Assembly (NCBI RefSeq): GCF_963675395.1 | Contig: NZ_OY776223.1 | Span: 310,001 to 374,000, forward strand | From: an uncultured Vibrio sp. | Lineage (GTDB): Bacteria > Pseudomonadota > Gammaproteobacteria > Enterobacterales > Vibrionaceae | DNA length: 64,000 nucleotides | Reading direction: 5' to 3' | Shown here: piece after piece, positions 36,391 to 46,288 of the stretch | Position numbering within the stretch: the first letter of the stretch is position 1 | Layout: the number at the start of each line of letters is the position of its first letter | The notes under the pieces: generated by a model | The model's database searches: none | Seen by the model: the letters and a program-made list of their open reading frames with translations, nothing else | What the model was told of the DNA's origin: nothing | Made by a program: the position numbers and the translations under genes

Positions 36391-36667
36391 CGTTATTTCG
36401 CTTCTTCTAATGATTGTGATAGACCCATCGAGCCTTTCAATAAGCGTAGTGGGTTCTGAAACAATTATGGAAGAAAATCCGACAGACGGGATTGATAAGT
36501 ATCTCATTCACTTAAATTTCAATTACAGTTGGCTCAATGTTTAAGTCTCATATCTATAAGTGACGACGTAACAATAAACAAAACCAACTGAATCCCAATG
36601 GTTATTGCTTTTACCAGCAACATCCCGGACAATACGCCCCTTTCAAAATTCAACAAGAGCTAAAGAA

Positions 36668-37861
36668 ATGACAGCTGCTATCTATTTGGTTAAAGGTCGT
36701 GAGAAATCGGTTAAGCGTAAGCACCCATGGATCTTCTCTCGAGGCATCAATAAAGTTGAGGGCGAACCCGCGCTTGGCGAATCGGTTGATGTATTCACTC
36801 ACGACGGTAAATGGTTAGCAAAAGCGGCATATTCACCGGAATCTCAAATCCGTGCTCGTATTTGGAGCTTTGAAAAAGAAGACATCAACAAAGCGTTTTT
36901 CGTCAAACGTTTTAAAGATGCACAGCTTCTACGTGAAGACGTTATCGAACGTGACGGGCTAACTGGTTACCGTCTAATTGCGGCTGAGTCTGACGGCTTA
37001 CCAGGCGTGACTATCGACCGTTACCAGAACTTCTTCGTTTGTCAGCTACTGAGCGCTGGTGCGGAGTACAACAAACAGGCAATTGTTGACGCCCTTGTAG
37101 AATGCTTCCCAGATTGTAACGTTTACGAGCGTTCTGATGTGGCGGTACGTAAAAAAGAAGGTCTAAAAGAAACCACTGGAGTTTTACACGGTGAAGAGCC
37201 ACCAAAATCTGTGGTAATCGAAGAAAATGGCGTCAAGATCAGCGTGGATATCGTTGGTGGCCATAAAACCGGTTTCTACCTAGACCAACGCGACAGTCGT
37301 CAGCAAGCGATGAAATATATGAAGGATAAAGAAGTCCTAAACTGCTTCTCTTATACTGGCGGCTTTGGTCTTTATGCACTTAAAGGTGGCGCAAAGCGTG
37401 TTATCAACGCGGATGTTTCTCAGCCAGCTCTGGACACTGCAAAATTTAACGCCGAATTGAACGAATTCGACATCTCAAAGAAACGTGGTGTTTTCCTAAA
37501 CGCGGATGTATTTAAGTTGCTGCGTGAGTACCGCGATCAAGGGACTAAATTTGATGTTGTGATTATGGATCCGCCAAAGTTTGCAGAAAGCAAAGCGCAA
37601 CTGAATGGCGCGTGTCGTGGCTATAAAGACATCAATATGCTAGCGATGCAAATTCTAAAACCAGGTGGCACTCTGCTGACCTACTCTTGTTCTGGATTAA
37701 TGGACCAAGTGCTGTTCCAAAAAATCATTGCAGACGCTGCAGTAGACGCGAATCGTCAAGTTAAGTTTGTCGAGCGCTTTGAGCAAGCCGCTGACCACCC
37801 AACTGACACCGCATACCCGGAAGGATTCTACCTCAAAGGTTTTGCTTGCAAGGTACTTTAA
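36668..37861 (+). CDS. rlmI: 23S rRNA (cytosine-C5)-methyltransferase RlmI
   Basis: RlmI makes m5C1962 in 23S rRNA. The 397-residue product starts with a PUA domain ([20 protein letters not shown]). The methylase part has the SAM-binding region [19 protein letters not shown] near 230 and [14 protein letters not shown] near 300. The active cysteine is in [10 protein letters not shown] near 345. I use the ATG at 36668, not the open-frame start at 36605, because the PUA domain begins there and the length then matches the E. coli enzyme (about 396). It is divergent from acyP, and a bidirectional terminator follows. Confidence 0.94.
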   Translation: MTAAIYLVKGREKSVKRKHPWIFSRGINKVEGEPALGESVDVFTHDGKWLAKAAYSPESQIRARIWSFEKEDINKAFFVKRFKDAQLLREDVIERDGLTGYRLIAAESDGLPGVTIDRYQNFFVCQLLSAGAEYNKQAIVDALVECFPDCNVYERSDVAVRKKEGLKETTGVLHGEEPPKSVVIEENGVKISVDIVGGHKTGFYLDQRDSRQQAMKYMKDKEVLNCFSYTGGFGLYALKGGAKRVINADVSQPALDTAKFNAELNEFDISKKRGVFLNADVFKLLREYRDQGTKFDVVIMDPPKFAESKAQLNGACRGYKDINMLAMQILKPGGTLLTYSCSGLMDQVLFQKIIADAAVDANRQVKFVERFEQAADHPTDTAYPEGFYLKGFACKVL

Positions 37862-37885
37862 GTCTCTTCAAACAAATACGGATTA

Positions 37886-37911
37886 AAAAACGGAGCATTC
37901 GCTCCGTTTTT
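37886..37911. terminator. Bidirectional terminator between rlmI and the adhesin gene
   Basis: AAAAACGGAGC (37886-37896) and GCTCCGTTTTT (37901-37911) form an 11-bp perfect stem around ATTC, with T-runs on both strands. It serves two convergent genes. Confidence 0.93.
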
Positions 37912-37926
37912 AAGACTTAACCCCAT

Positions 37927-40900
37927 CTACTCTCGGAACTGCTCGAGATTACTAATCAAGCTATTTGCAATATCCGCAGCAGATGCGCCATCAAAATTGA
38001 CCTCTAATTGCTGTCCACCTTTGTTGATAGTCAGTGTAGAGTTTCCGTTTAGCTCAGTTACAGAGAGCGAAACATCATCAACTTGGCCATTGTAATCACC
38101 GGATTCGAAATCATCCAAAAGAGTGGAGATATCAGGGCCGGACATGTCATCAAATAGATCTCTGAATTCAAGCTTATCGCCTTCAGCAGCATTAAAGTCC
38201 GTAACCGTATCGATAGCAGTGTCCATTTGAGTCCAAACAAAAACATCACTGTCTGCTCCGCCAGTGAGAATATCTGAGCCAAGACCACCAATAATTATAT
38301 CTTCGCCCGCATTCCCAGATAGCGTATCGTCTCCTGCTCCACCAAGTAATATGTCAGCATTTGCAGTACCGACGAGTACATCCGCAGAATCACTACCAAC
38401 ACCTGTGCCATTACCCGTACTCGCCGTAATTGACACGTTAAGCGCACCGATATCGAAATCACCATTCGATGATTCAGTTCGATAAGAGATTCGCACACTA
38501 TCCCCATCATCTAGGTTGTTAGACGGGACGAACACAATTTGGTTATCGACTATCAAAACCTGTCCTTGACTTGGGTCGACCACTGCGTCAGCCAGCATTA
38601 ATGTCTCACCATTACCGCCACTCGTATCATTGGATAATACGTCAACAAGAACTGGAGTTCCTTCAGGCGTAGAGGCGATATCATCAATTGCCTGAACAGA
38701 GTTCGGCTCGAGCTCAAACGTGACGGTTTCTGCCACTTTATCCCCATCCAAATCGGTTAACACATAATCAAAATCAAACTGTGTTTCGGTTGTGATAGAA
38801 GAGGCAAAGAACGTATATTCACCGGTGTTGAGATCAAGAACCAAAGAGTTTTTCTCATCCATAACAAATGTTACGCGTTTCTCAACATTGTCGACTATCG
38901 TCGTAACACCAGTACTGTTTGAGGAGTCATCTACGGTAATCGTTGTACCATCAAATGTAACTGTGATACCAGTCGAGCCTCCATAGTTAACCGAAGCCAC
39001 ATAACCACCATCCGCGCCAAATAATGACGAACTAGCACCGACCGCATCGGTGCCTAGCACACCAGTGATTGGAGCGACAATCGATTGGATCAGTACTGCT
39101 GGCAAGGTACTAATATCCTCTACAACAACAGGGTCTATTTGTTTTCCTACCTCTCTGGTGGCATCGTAAGCGACGGGTTCCAAGTATTCGGTAGATGTGC
39201 CGGTACCAACGCCATACGCCAGTGCAGTTACATCATGTTTTTCAAGCTGTGATTCCCACTCGCCTTGTTCCACTGAGTTAATTCGTCCAGTAATTGGGTT
39301 AGGCGCACCATCGGACAAGAAGTAACTGACATTATTGGCGTTTTCAATTACCTCAGCATTACCCCAGATTGCATCGTCACCCGCCAAACGTACTGCATCA
39401 TCGTAGTCAGTATTGCCGTCAGCAGTTAAACCGTTAATCAGTGCTATTGCTTGATCAATGTCCATCCATATCGAGGCTGAATCATTTGGTAACGAATTAT
39501 CTGCCGATAAGACTCCGTTCTCTGTGAGTATATTGGCGTTAGTATCAAACAGCGTGATTTGCACTTTGGTTTCGCCCAATAGTTGATATTCAAGTAACAA
39601 GGCAATCGCAGCACTTTTTAGTACATCTAGCCGTGAGGTCACAACATCATCATAAGAACCTGTAACAGAATCTCGGTTCATTGAGCCGGATACGTCTAAC
39701 ACAAGCTGTACGTTTGTCCCGTTGGTTTGCGTTGCATTGACATTTTCAACCACTGATTCTGCATAAGGTGAGTCATCTTCAAATACGATGTTGAGGTTTT
39801 CAGTTGTGGTTGTTTGACCATCACTAACGGAAATATCCAGATCGAAGCTAATGATGTCTTCTTCATCATTTTGCGGATGATCCAGTGGTCTATGCAAAGT
39901 TACGGTGTAATCCCATGTACCTTGTCCGGAGTTTGATGGCTCGGTTAATACAACGGTAGCAACAACATCCGATGCTTCTGGCCCCGTGGACCCCGTAAGT
40001 GTTTGTGTACTGTTATCCCATACCCAACTTACCACTTCTCCTCCTGAGGTAAGCGTGCTCGGGCCTGAAAGAACAACGGAGACGTCGGCGGTATCTGGAT
40101 CCGCAACAGTAAAGGAACCTGTAAAGCTTGCTGAGTTTGTCGTATCGGTGGCTGGAACCGTATTAGGTTTAGTATCAGGATTCGCGAACGAAAGCCCTTC
40201 TTCTGAAACAACCGCATTAATAATATTAGAAATCGAAGGCGGAGTATCGTCGTCGTAAATAATCCCCAGAGCACTGTCACTGCCGAGCACGCCCGTATCG
40301 CCTTCCACCATTACGGTGAAGGTTTCGTTACCTTCGTAAGTACCGTCAGGTATGGTTGGCACCGTCACTTTCAGCTCGGTCTGACCCGCTGGAATGGTGT
40401 ACGTGCCGTCACTGTTGGCATCCACCACGGTCATCCCATCGGCTAAGGTCACCACAAAACTGCCGATGTCGTTCGCCTCGGCCGTATTACTGCCGTCGGT
40501 TGAGGTGCTTAATTTCACCGTCACATCCACATCGGCCACCGCCGATAACTTAACCGTATATTCCGCACCAGTGCCTTCATTGACGCCCACGCTGTCTTCC
40601 ACAATATAGACGCTTGGACGGTCATCATCCGGATCGGGATCCGGACCGTTACCGCCGTCGTAAATAATGCCCTGTGCACTGTCACTGCCGATCACGCCGG
40701 TATCCGCTCCCACCTTCACGGTGAAGGTTTCATCGCCTTCGTAGACGTCATCATCCGTGGTCGGTACCGTCACTTTCAGCTCGGTCTGACCCGCTGGAAT
40801 GGTGTACGTGCCGTCACTGTTGGCGTTCACCACGGTCATCCCATCGGCTAAGGTCACCACAAAGCTGCCGATGTCGTTCGCCTCGGCCGTATTGCTGCCG

Positions 40901-43900
40901 TCGGTTGAGGTGCTTAATTTCACCGTCACATCCACATCGGCCACCGCCGATAACTTAACCGTATATTCCGCACCAGTGCCTTCATTGACACCCACGCTGT
41001 CTTCCACGATATAGACGCTTGGACGGTCATCATCCGGATCGGGATCCGGGCCGTTACCGCCGTCGTAAATAATGCCCTGTGCACTGTCACTGCCGAGCAC
41101 GCCGGTATCCGCTTCCACCTTCACGGTGAAGGTTTCATCGCCTTCGTAGACGTCATCATCCGTGGTCGGTACCGTCACTTTCAGCTCGGTCTGACCCGCA
41201 GGGATGGTGTACGTGCCGTCACTGTTGGCGTTCACCACGGTCATCCCATCGGCTAAGGTCACCACAAAGCTGCCGATGTCGTTCGCCTCGGCCGTATTGC
41301 TGCCGTCGGTTGAGGTGCTTAATTTCACCGTCACATCCACATCGGCCACCGCCGATAACTTAACCGTATATTCCGCACCAGTGCCTTCATTGACGCCCAC
41401 GCTGTCTTCCACGATATAGACGCTTGGACGGTCATCATCCGGATCGGGATCCGGGCCGTTACCGCCGTCGTAAATAATGCCCTGTGCACTGTCACTGCCG
41501 AGCACGCCGGTATCCGCTTCCACCTTCACGGTGAAGGTTTCATCGCCTTCGTAGACGTCATCATCCGTGGTCGGTACCGTCACTTTCAGCTCGGTGTGAC
41601 CCGCAGGGATGGTGTACGTGCCGTCACTGTTGGCGTTCACCACGGTCATCCCATCGGCTAAGGTCACCACAAAGCTGCCGATGTCGTTCGCCTCGGCCGT
41701 ATTGCTGCCGTCGGTTGAGGTGCTTAATTTCACCGTCACATCCACATCGGTCACCGCCGATAACTTAACCGTATATTCCGCACCAGTGCCTTCATTGACA
41801 CCCACGCTGTCTTCCACGATATAGACGCTTGGACGGTCATCATCCGGATCGGGATCCGGGCCGTTACCGCCGTCGTAAATAATGCCCTGTGCACTGTCAC
41901 TGCCGAGCACGCCGGTATCCGCTTCCACCTTCACGGTGAAGGTTTCATCGCCTTCGTAGACGTCATCATCCGTGGTCGGTACCGTCACTTTCAGCTCGGT
42001 CTGACCCGCTGGAATGGTGTACGTGCCGTCACTGTTGGCGTTCACCACGGTCATCCCATCGGCTAAGGTCACCACAAAGCTGCCGATGTCGTTCGCCTCG
42101 GCCGTATTGCTGCCGTCGGTTGAGGTGCTTAATTTCACCGTCACATCCACATCGGCCACCGCCGATAACTTAACCGTATATTCCGCACCAGTGCCTTCAT
42201 TGACGCCCACGCTGTCTTCCACGATATAGACGCTTGGACGGTCATCATCCGGATCGGGATCCGGGCCGTTACCGCCGTCGTAAATAATGCCCTGTGCACT
42301 GTCACTGCCGAGCACGCCAGTATCCGCTTCCACCTTCACGGTGAAGGTTTCATCGCCTTCGTAGACGTCATCATCCGTGGTCGGTACCGTCACTTTCAGC
42401 TCGGTCTGACCCGCAGGGATGGTGTACGTGCCGTCACTGTTGGCGTTCACCACGGTCATCCCATCGGCTAAGGTCACCACAAAGCTGCCGATGTCGTTCG
42501 CCTCGGCCGTATTGCTGCCGTCGGTTGAGGTGCTTAATTTCACCGTCACATCCACATCGGTCACCGCCGATAACTTAACCGTATATTCCGCACCAGTGCC
42601 TTCATTGACGCCCACGCTGTCTTCCACGATATAGACGCTTGGACGGTCATCATCCGGATCGGGATCCGGGCCGTTACCGCCGTCGTAAATAATCCCCTGT
42701 GCACTGTCACTGCCGATCACGCCGGTATCCGCTTCCACCTTCACGGTGAAGGTTTCATCGCCTTCGTAGACGTCATCATCCGTGGTCGGTACCGTCACTT
42801 TCAGCTCGGTCTGACCCGCTGGAATGGTGTACGTGCCGTCACTGTTGGCGTTCACCACGGTCATCCCATCGGCTAAGGTCACCACAAAGCTGCCGATGTC
42901 GTTCGCCTCGGCCGTATTGCTGCCGTCGGTTGAGGTGCTTAATTTCACCGTCACATCCACATCGGCCACCGCCGATAACTTAACCGTATATTCCGCACCA
43001 GTGCCTTCATTGACGCCCACGCTGTCTTCCACGATATAGACGCTTGGACGGTCATCATCCGGATCGGGATCCGGGCCGTTACCGCCGTCGTAAATAATGC
43101 CCTGTGCACTGTCACTGCCGAGCACGCCGGTATCCGCTTCCACCTTCACGGTGAAGGTTTCATCGCCTTCGTAGACGTCATCATCCGTGGTCGGTACCGT
43201 CACTTTCAGCTCGGTCTGACCCGCAGGGATGGTGTACGTGCCGTCACTGTTGGCGTTCACCACGGTCATCCCATCGGCTAAGGTCACCACAAAGCTGCCG
43301 ATGTCGTTCGCCTCGGCCGTATTGCTGCCGTCGGTTGAGGTGCTTAATTTCACCGTCACATCCACATCGGCCACCGCCGATAACTTAACCGTATATTCCG
43401 CACCAGTGCCTTCATTGACACCCACGCTGTCTTCCACGATATAGACGCTTGGACGGTCATCATCCGGATCGGGATCCGGGCCGTTACCGCCGTCGTAAAT
43501 AATCCCCTGTGCACTGTCACTGCCGATCACGCCGGTATCCGCTTCCACCTTCACGGTGAAGGTTTCATCGCCTTCGTAGACGTCATCATCCGTGGTTGGC
43601 ACCGTCACTTTCAGCTCGGTCTGACCCGCTGGAATGGTGTACGTGCCGTCACTGTTGGCGTTCACCACGGTCATCCCATCGGCTAAGGTCACCACAAAGC
43701 TGCCGATGTCGTTCGCCTCGGCCGTATTGCTGCCGTCGGTTGAGGTGCTTAATTTCACCGTCACATCCACATCGGCCACCGCCGATAACTTAACCGTATA
43801 TTCCGCACCAGTGCCTTCATTGACACCCACGCTGTCTTCCACGATATAGACGCTTGGACGGTCATCATCCGGATCGGGATCCGGGCCGTTACCGCCGTCG

Positions 43901-45876
43901 TAAATAATGCCCTGTGCACTGTCACTGCCGATCACGCCGGTATCCGCTTCCACCTTCACGGTGAAGGTTTCATCGCCTTCGTAGACGTCATCATCCGTGG
44001 TTGGCACCGTCACTTTCAGCTCGGTCTGACCCGCTGGAATGGTGTACGTGCCGTCACTGTTGGCGTTCACCACGGTCATCCCATCGGCTAAGGTCACCAC
44101 AAAGCTGCCGATGTCGTTCGCCTCGGCCGTATTGCTGCCGTCGGTTGAGGTGCTTAATTTCACCGTCACATCCACATCGGCCACCGCCGATAACTTAACC
44201 GTATATTCCGCACCGGTGCCTTCATTGACGCCCACGCTGTCTTCCACGATATAGACGCTTGGACGGTCATCATCCGGATCGGGATCCGGGCCACTGCCAT
44301 CGTCCACAATGGTTGCTACACCCGTATCTTTGCCCTGAACTGCGCCCAAACCAGTGACGGTGACGCTGAAATCTTCCGGTCCCTCGTACACATCATCAGG
44401 CGTGGTAGCAACACGTACATCAAACTCAGTCATGCCTGCTGGCACGGTAACAATGCCATCCTCCGGCACACTCACCCAGCCTGAACCAGTGTTATATTCC
44501 AAGGTGCCGAGATCATCCGCTTCGGTTTCCTCAGGGTTTAGTGCCAGTTGGACCTCAACGGTATCTTCCGATGCGTTGCTTAGCGTCACTGTAAAGTTTG
44601 CGGTGCTGCCTTCATCAACGTTGCCCACATCAGAAATAGAAACAATTGGACGGTCGTCATCTGTAAGGGTGCCATCGTCTACAATGGTTGCTACACCCGT
44701 ATCTTCGCCCTGAACTGCGCCTAAACCAGTGACGGTGACGCTGAAATCTTCCGGTCCCTCGTACACATCATCAGGCGTGGTTGCAACACGTACATCAAAC
44801 TCAGTCATGCCTGCTGGCACGGTAACAATGCCATCCTCCGGCACACTCACCCAGCCTGAACCAGTGTTATATTCCAAGGTGCCGAGATCATCCGCTTCGG
44901 TTTCCTCAGGGTTTAATGCCAGTTGGACCTCAACGGTATCTTCCGATGCGTTGCTTAACGTTACAGTAAAGTTTGCGGTGGTGCCTTCATCAACATTACC
45001 TACATCGGAAATAGACACGATCGGCCGATCATCTACAACAGTCGCAGTGCCCGAAACTGGTGTTGATTGGTTTTCAGTTGTTCCGCTCAAGGTAAAGGTT
45101 TCTGGTCCTTCATAAACATCATTACTTAGAGTATCCAAGCTTACGGTGAAAGACTGTTCTCCAATTGGGAGAGAAACGTTAAACGTCCCGTCGTCATTAA
45201 CCTCAACTTCCTGAGTTGTTCCATCTGACAACGTGACGAGTACCGTTGAATTTACGTAGTCAGTGCCCTCTTCTCCAGCAAAACCGCCGATCGCGGAGCC
45301 ATCGTCCAATGACAATTCAATGTTAGTTATTTCTTCGGTTGGCTGATCTAAAGTGACTTCAAAAGTAACCTGCTCGCCTTCGTTAACGGTAGGGCTAGAT
45401 ATATCTTGAGCGACCACCTTCGCTGGGGTTGGAATATCGGTTGGTTCTGGCGTTTGAGGTTGGAAGATATCAAACAGGGTCTGAAGCTGTGTACTCGAGA
45501 ATCCAGTTCCGCTTATTCCAACTGTCTCAAAGTTAGTGCTGGCTAATGATTCAGCACCAGTTCGGCTAATCGCCCCGGTATTTTGAGGGCTTGAGCCGTT
45601 CACCTCACCAGCTGCGGTTTCAAATTCTTCACCAAGTTGAGTCGGGTCCTGCCCTTGTGCTAGAGCTTCTATCAGATCGGTAATGTCTTCCGTTACATTT
45701 ATCGAGCTACCTTGCGGGGTAACTTGCTCAACAATCAGCTCAGAAGTATCTGAAAGCTCTTCGATTATCAATTCACCAGGCTTTGGGGACTCTCCTTCTG
45801 CAAGGGTCCTTACATTCCCATCAAGCCCGATCACCACGATGTTGCCCACTAAAGCGCTCAAAGTTACTCGATCCAT
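37927..45876 (-). CDS. Giant repetitive RTX adhesin, LapA-like, type I secreted
   Basis: A surface adhesin of about 2,649 residues. The N-terminal module (MDRVTLSALVGNIVVIGLDG) resembles LapA-type retention domains, and TAAG at about 87-90 matches the dialanine site cut by LapG-type proteases. Then follow a Calx-beta-like unit (about 160-275), two 125-residue repeats, ten near-identical 135-residue repeats (about 530-1880) with the DVYEGDETFTV signature, a linker, and a von Willebrand A domain (MIDAS DVSGS near 2055). A cadherin-like unit (VLVDVLSNDT) and RTX repeats (LLGGAGDDTLSGNAGEDIIIG type, near 2490-2530) follow, with a type I secretion tail. No signal peptide is seen, as expected. An in-frame GTG at 45918 is possible, but the ATG at 45876 has GAGG before it. 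A TolC-like gene lies divergently next to it. Confidence 0.92.
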   Translation of the reverse strand: MDRVTLSALVGNIVVIGLDGNVRTLAEGESPKPGELIIEELSDTSELIVEQVTPQGSSINVTEDITDLIEALAQGQDPTQLGEEFETAAGEVNGSSPQNTGAISRTGAESLASTNFETVGISGTGFSSTQLQTLFDIFQPQTPEPTDIPTPAKVVAQDISSPTVNEGEQVTFEVTLDQPTEEITNIELSLDDGSAIGGFAGEEGTDYVNSTVLVTLSDGTTQEVEVNDDGTFNVSLPIGEQSFTVSLDTLSNDVYEGPETFTLSGTTENQSTPVSGTATVVDDRPIVSISDVGNVDEGTTANFTVTLSNASEDTVEVQLALNPEETEADDLGTLEYNTGSGWVSVPEDGIVTVPAGMTEFDVRVATTPDDVYEGPEDFSVTVTGLGAVQGEDTGVATIVDDGTLTDDDRPIVSISDVGNVDEGSTANFTVTLSNASEDTVEVQLALNPEETEADDLGTLEYNTGSGWVSVPEDGIVTVPAGMTEFDVRVATTPDDVYEGPEDFSVTVTGLGAVQGKDTGVATIVDDGSGPDPDPDDDRPSVYIVEDSVGVNEGTGAEYTVKLSAVADVDVTVKLSTSTDGSNTAEANDIGSFVVTLADGMTVVNANSDGTYTIPAGQTELKVTVPTTDDDVYEGDETFTVKVEADTGVIGSDSAQGIIYDGGNGPDPDPDDDRPSVYIVEDSVGVNEGTGAEYTVKLSAVADVDVTVKLSTSTDGSNTAEANDIGSFVVTLADGMTVVNANSDGTYTIPAGQTELKVTVPTTDDDVYEGDETFTVKVEADTGVIGSDSAQGIIYDGGNGPDPDPDDDRPSVYIVEDSVGVNEGTGAEYTVKLSAVADVDVTVKLSTSTDGSNTAEANDIGSFVVTLADGMTVVNANSDGTYTIPAGQTELKVTVPTTDDDVYEGDETFTVKVEADTGVLGSDSAQGIIYDGGNGPDPDPDDDRPSVYIVEDSVGVNEGTGAEYTVKLSAVADVDVTVKLSTSTDGSNTAEANDIGSFVVTLADGMTVVNANSDGTYTIPAGQTELKVTVPTTDDDVYEGDETFTVKVEADTGVIGSDSAQGIIYDGGNGPDPDPDDDRPSVYIVEDSVGVNEGTGAEYTVKLSAVTDVDVTVKLSTSTDGSNTAEANDIGSFVVTLADGMTVVNANSDGTYTIPAGQTELKVTVPTTDDDVYEGDETFTVKVEADTGVLGSDSAQGIIYDGGNGPDPDPDDDRPSVYIVEDSVGVNEGTGAEYTVKLSAVADVDVTVKLSTSTDGSNTAEANDIGSFVVTLADGMTVVNANSDGTYTIPAGQTELKVTVPTTDDDVYEGDETFTVKVEADTGVLGSDSAQGIIYDGGNGPDPDPDDDRPSVYIVEDSVGVNEGTGAEYTVKLSAVTDVDVTVKLSTSTDGSNTAEANDIGSFVVTLADGMTVVNANSDGTYTIPAGHTELKVTVPTTDDDVYEGDETFTVKVEADTGVLGSDSAQGIIYDGGNGPDPDPDDDRPSVYIVEDSVGVNEGTGAEYTVKLSAVADVDVTVKLSTSTDGSNTAEANDIGSFVVTLADGMTVVNANSDGTYTIPAGQTELKVTVPTTDDDVYEGDETFTVKVEADTGVLGSDSAQGIIYDGGNGPDPDPDDDRPSVYIVEDSVGVNEGTGAEYTVKLSAVADVDVTVKLSTSTDGSNTAEANDIGSFVVTLADGMTVVNANSDGTYTIPAGQTELKVTVPTTDDDVYEGDETFTVKVGADTGVIGSDSAQGIIYDGGNGPDPDPDDDRPSVYIVEDSVGVNEGTGAEYTVKLSAVADVDVTVKLSTSTDGSNTAEANDIGSFVVTLADGMTVVDANSDGTYTIPAGQTELKVTVPTIPDGTYEGNETFTVMVEGDTGVLGSDSALGIIYDDDTPPSISNIINAVVSEEGLSFANPDTKPNTVPATDTTNSASFTGSFTVADPDTADVSVVLSGPSTLTSGGEVVSWVWDNSTQTLTGSTGPEASDVVATVVLTEPSNSGQGTWDYTVTLHRPLDHPQNDEEDIISFDLDISVSDGQTTTTENLNIVFEDDSPYAESVVENVNATQTNGTNVQLVLDVSGSMNRDSVTGSYDDVVTSRLDVLKSAAIALLLEYQLLGETKVQITLFDTNANILTENGVLSADNSLPNDSASIWMDIDQAIALINGLTADGNTDYDDAVRLAGDDAIWGNAEVIENANNVSYFLSDGAPNPITGRINSVEQGEWESQLEKHDVTALAYGVGTGTSTEYLEPVAYDATREVGKQIDPVVVEDISTLPAVLIQSIVAPITGVLGTDAVGASSSLFGADGGYVASVNYGGSTGITVTFDGTTITVDDSSNSTGVTTIVDNVEKRVTFVMDEKNSLVLDLNTGEYTFFASSITTETQFDFDYVLTDLDGDKVAETVTFELEPNSVQAIDDIASTPEGTPVLVDVLSNDTSGGNGETLMLADAVVDPSQGQVLIVDNQIVFVPSNNLDDGDSVRISYRTESSNGDFDIGALNVSITASTGNGTGVGSDSADVLVGTANADILLGGAGDDTLSGNAGEDIIIGGLGSDILTGGADSDVFVWTQMDTAIDTVTDFNAAEGDKLEFRDLFDDMSGPDISTLLDDFESGDYNGQVDDVSLSVTELNGNSTLTINKGGQQLEVNFDGASAADIANSLISNLEQFRE
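40232..44281 (-). repeat. Ten tandem 405-bp coding repeats in the adhesin gene
   Basis: Ten in-frame units of exactly 405 bp (135 residues) each contain NEGTGAEYTVKLSAV and DDDVYEGDETFTVKV, joined by acidic PDPDPDDDRPS linkers. Synonymous positions are almost all identical between units. Unit-specific changes are A/T in SAV[A/T]DVDV, I/L in GV[I/L]GSD, H in unit 7 (GHTEL) and G in unit 9 (VGADTG). Unit 10, nearest the C-terminus, is the most divergent (VDANS, PDGTYEGNE). The repeats appear richer in G+C than flanking genes. Confidence 0.95.
44287..45036 (-). repeat. Two tandem 375-bp coding repeats in the adhesin gene
   Basis: Two 125-residue units (RPIVSISDVGNVDEG...VATIVDDG) differ at only a few residues (T/S in DEG[T/S]TANF, E/K in VQG[E/K]DTG). 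They precede the ten-unit array and are of a related Calx-beta-like type with DVYEGPEDF. Confidence 0.93.
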
Positions 45877-46288
45877 ACCTACCTCGCCCCAATTCAAACT
45901 ATTCCAAAAGTTTGTCACCTTTTAATTTACGACTATAGTTTAGTCAAAATCAGCATATTTTCGTTATAACTTTAATGCTTATGGCACTTTCGTGATCTAT
46001 TTCGTGATTTGAAAGTCGAAGTTCTGAAAAGCGGGTACCAGCAAAGTCTACGCATCACTAAGGTCTTAATAATTCGTGCGTTTTCCTTGGTTTGGCATAG
46101 TAGCCAGCTAAGCAACTTCAAACCTATGTGCTAAAGTTTATACAGGTACATCCGTGGATGTTTTAAGTAAAAGCTTCGGTTTAACAGAAGGTTGATCTAT
46201 TCCTAACTCAAACCCTGTTAATTGTGGCGCCCTATCTCACAAGTGAGATATAACAACAAAAAGTAACACGATTTTTAGGAGAACTACC
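45877..46288. promoter_or_regulatory. Divergent regulatory region between the adhesin and TolC-like genes
   Basis: About 410 bp between two oppositely transcribed surface genes. It contains a 12-bp-spaced direct repeat TTTCGTGAT (45988-45996 and 46000-46008). It also contains a near-perfect palindrome TATCTCAC-AA-GTGAGATA (46233-46250) about 40 bp before the TolC-like start, placed like an operator. The regulators are unknown to me. Confidence 0.5.

Noticed and set aside
36391..36507. Longer acylphosphatase start at 36507
   Set aside because: It would add 39 residues unlike any acylphosphatase; the 90-residue form has the normal length.
40394..44254. Ten regularly spaced plus-strand open frames of 71 codons
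   Set aside because: They are antisense shadows of the 405-bp adhesin repeats, with the same period and no ribosome sites.
40232..44281. Long direct repeats as a CRISPR array
   Set aside because: The unit is 405 bp, fully coding and without unique spacers.
40232..45036. Horizontal transfer of the adhesin gene based on the base composition of its repeats
   Set aside because: The shift is confined to the tandem repeats; the rest of the gene and its neighbours look like the surrounding genome, so repeat-specific codon use explains it.
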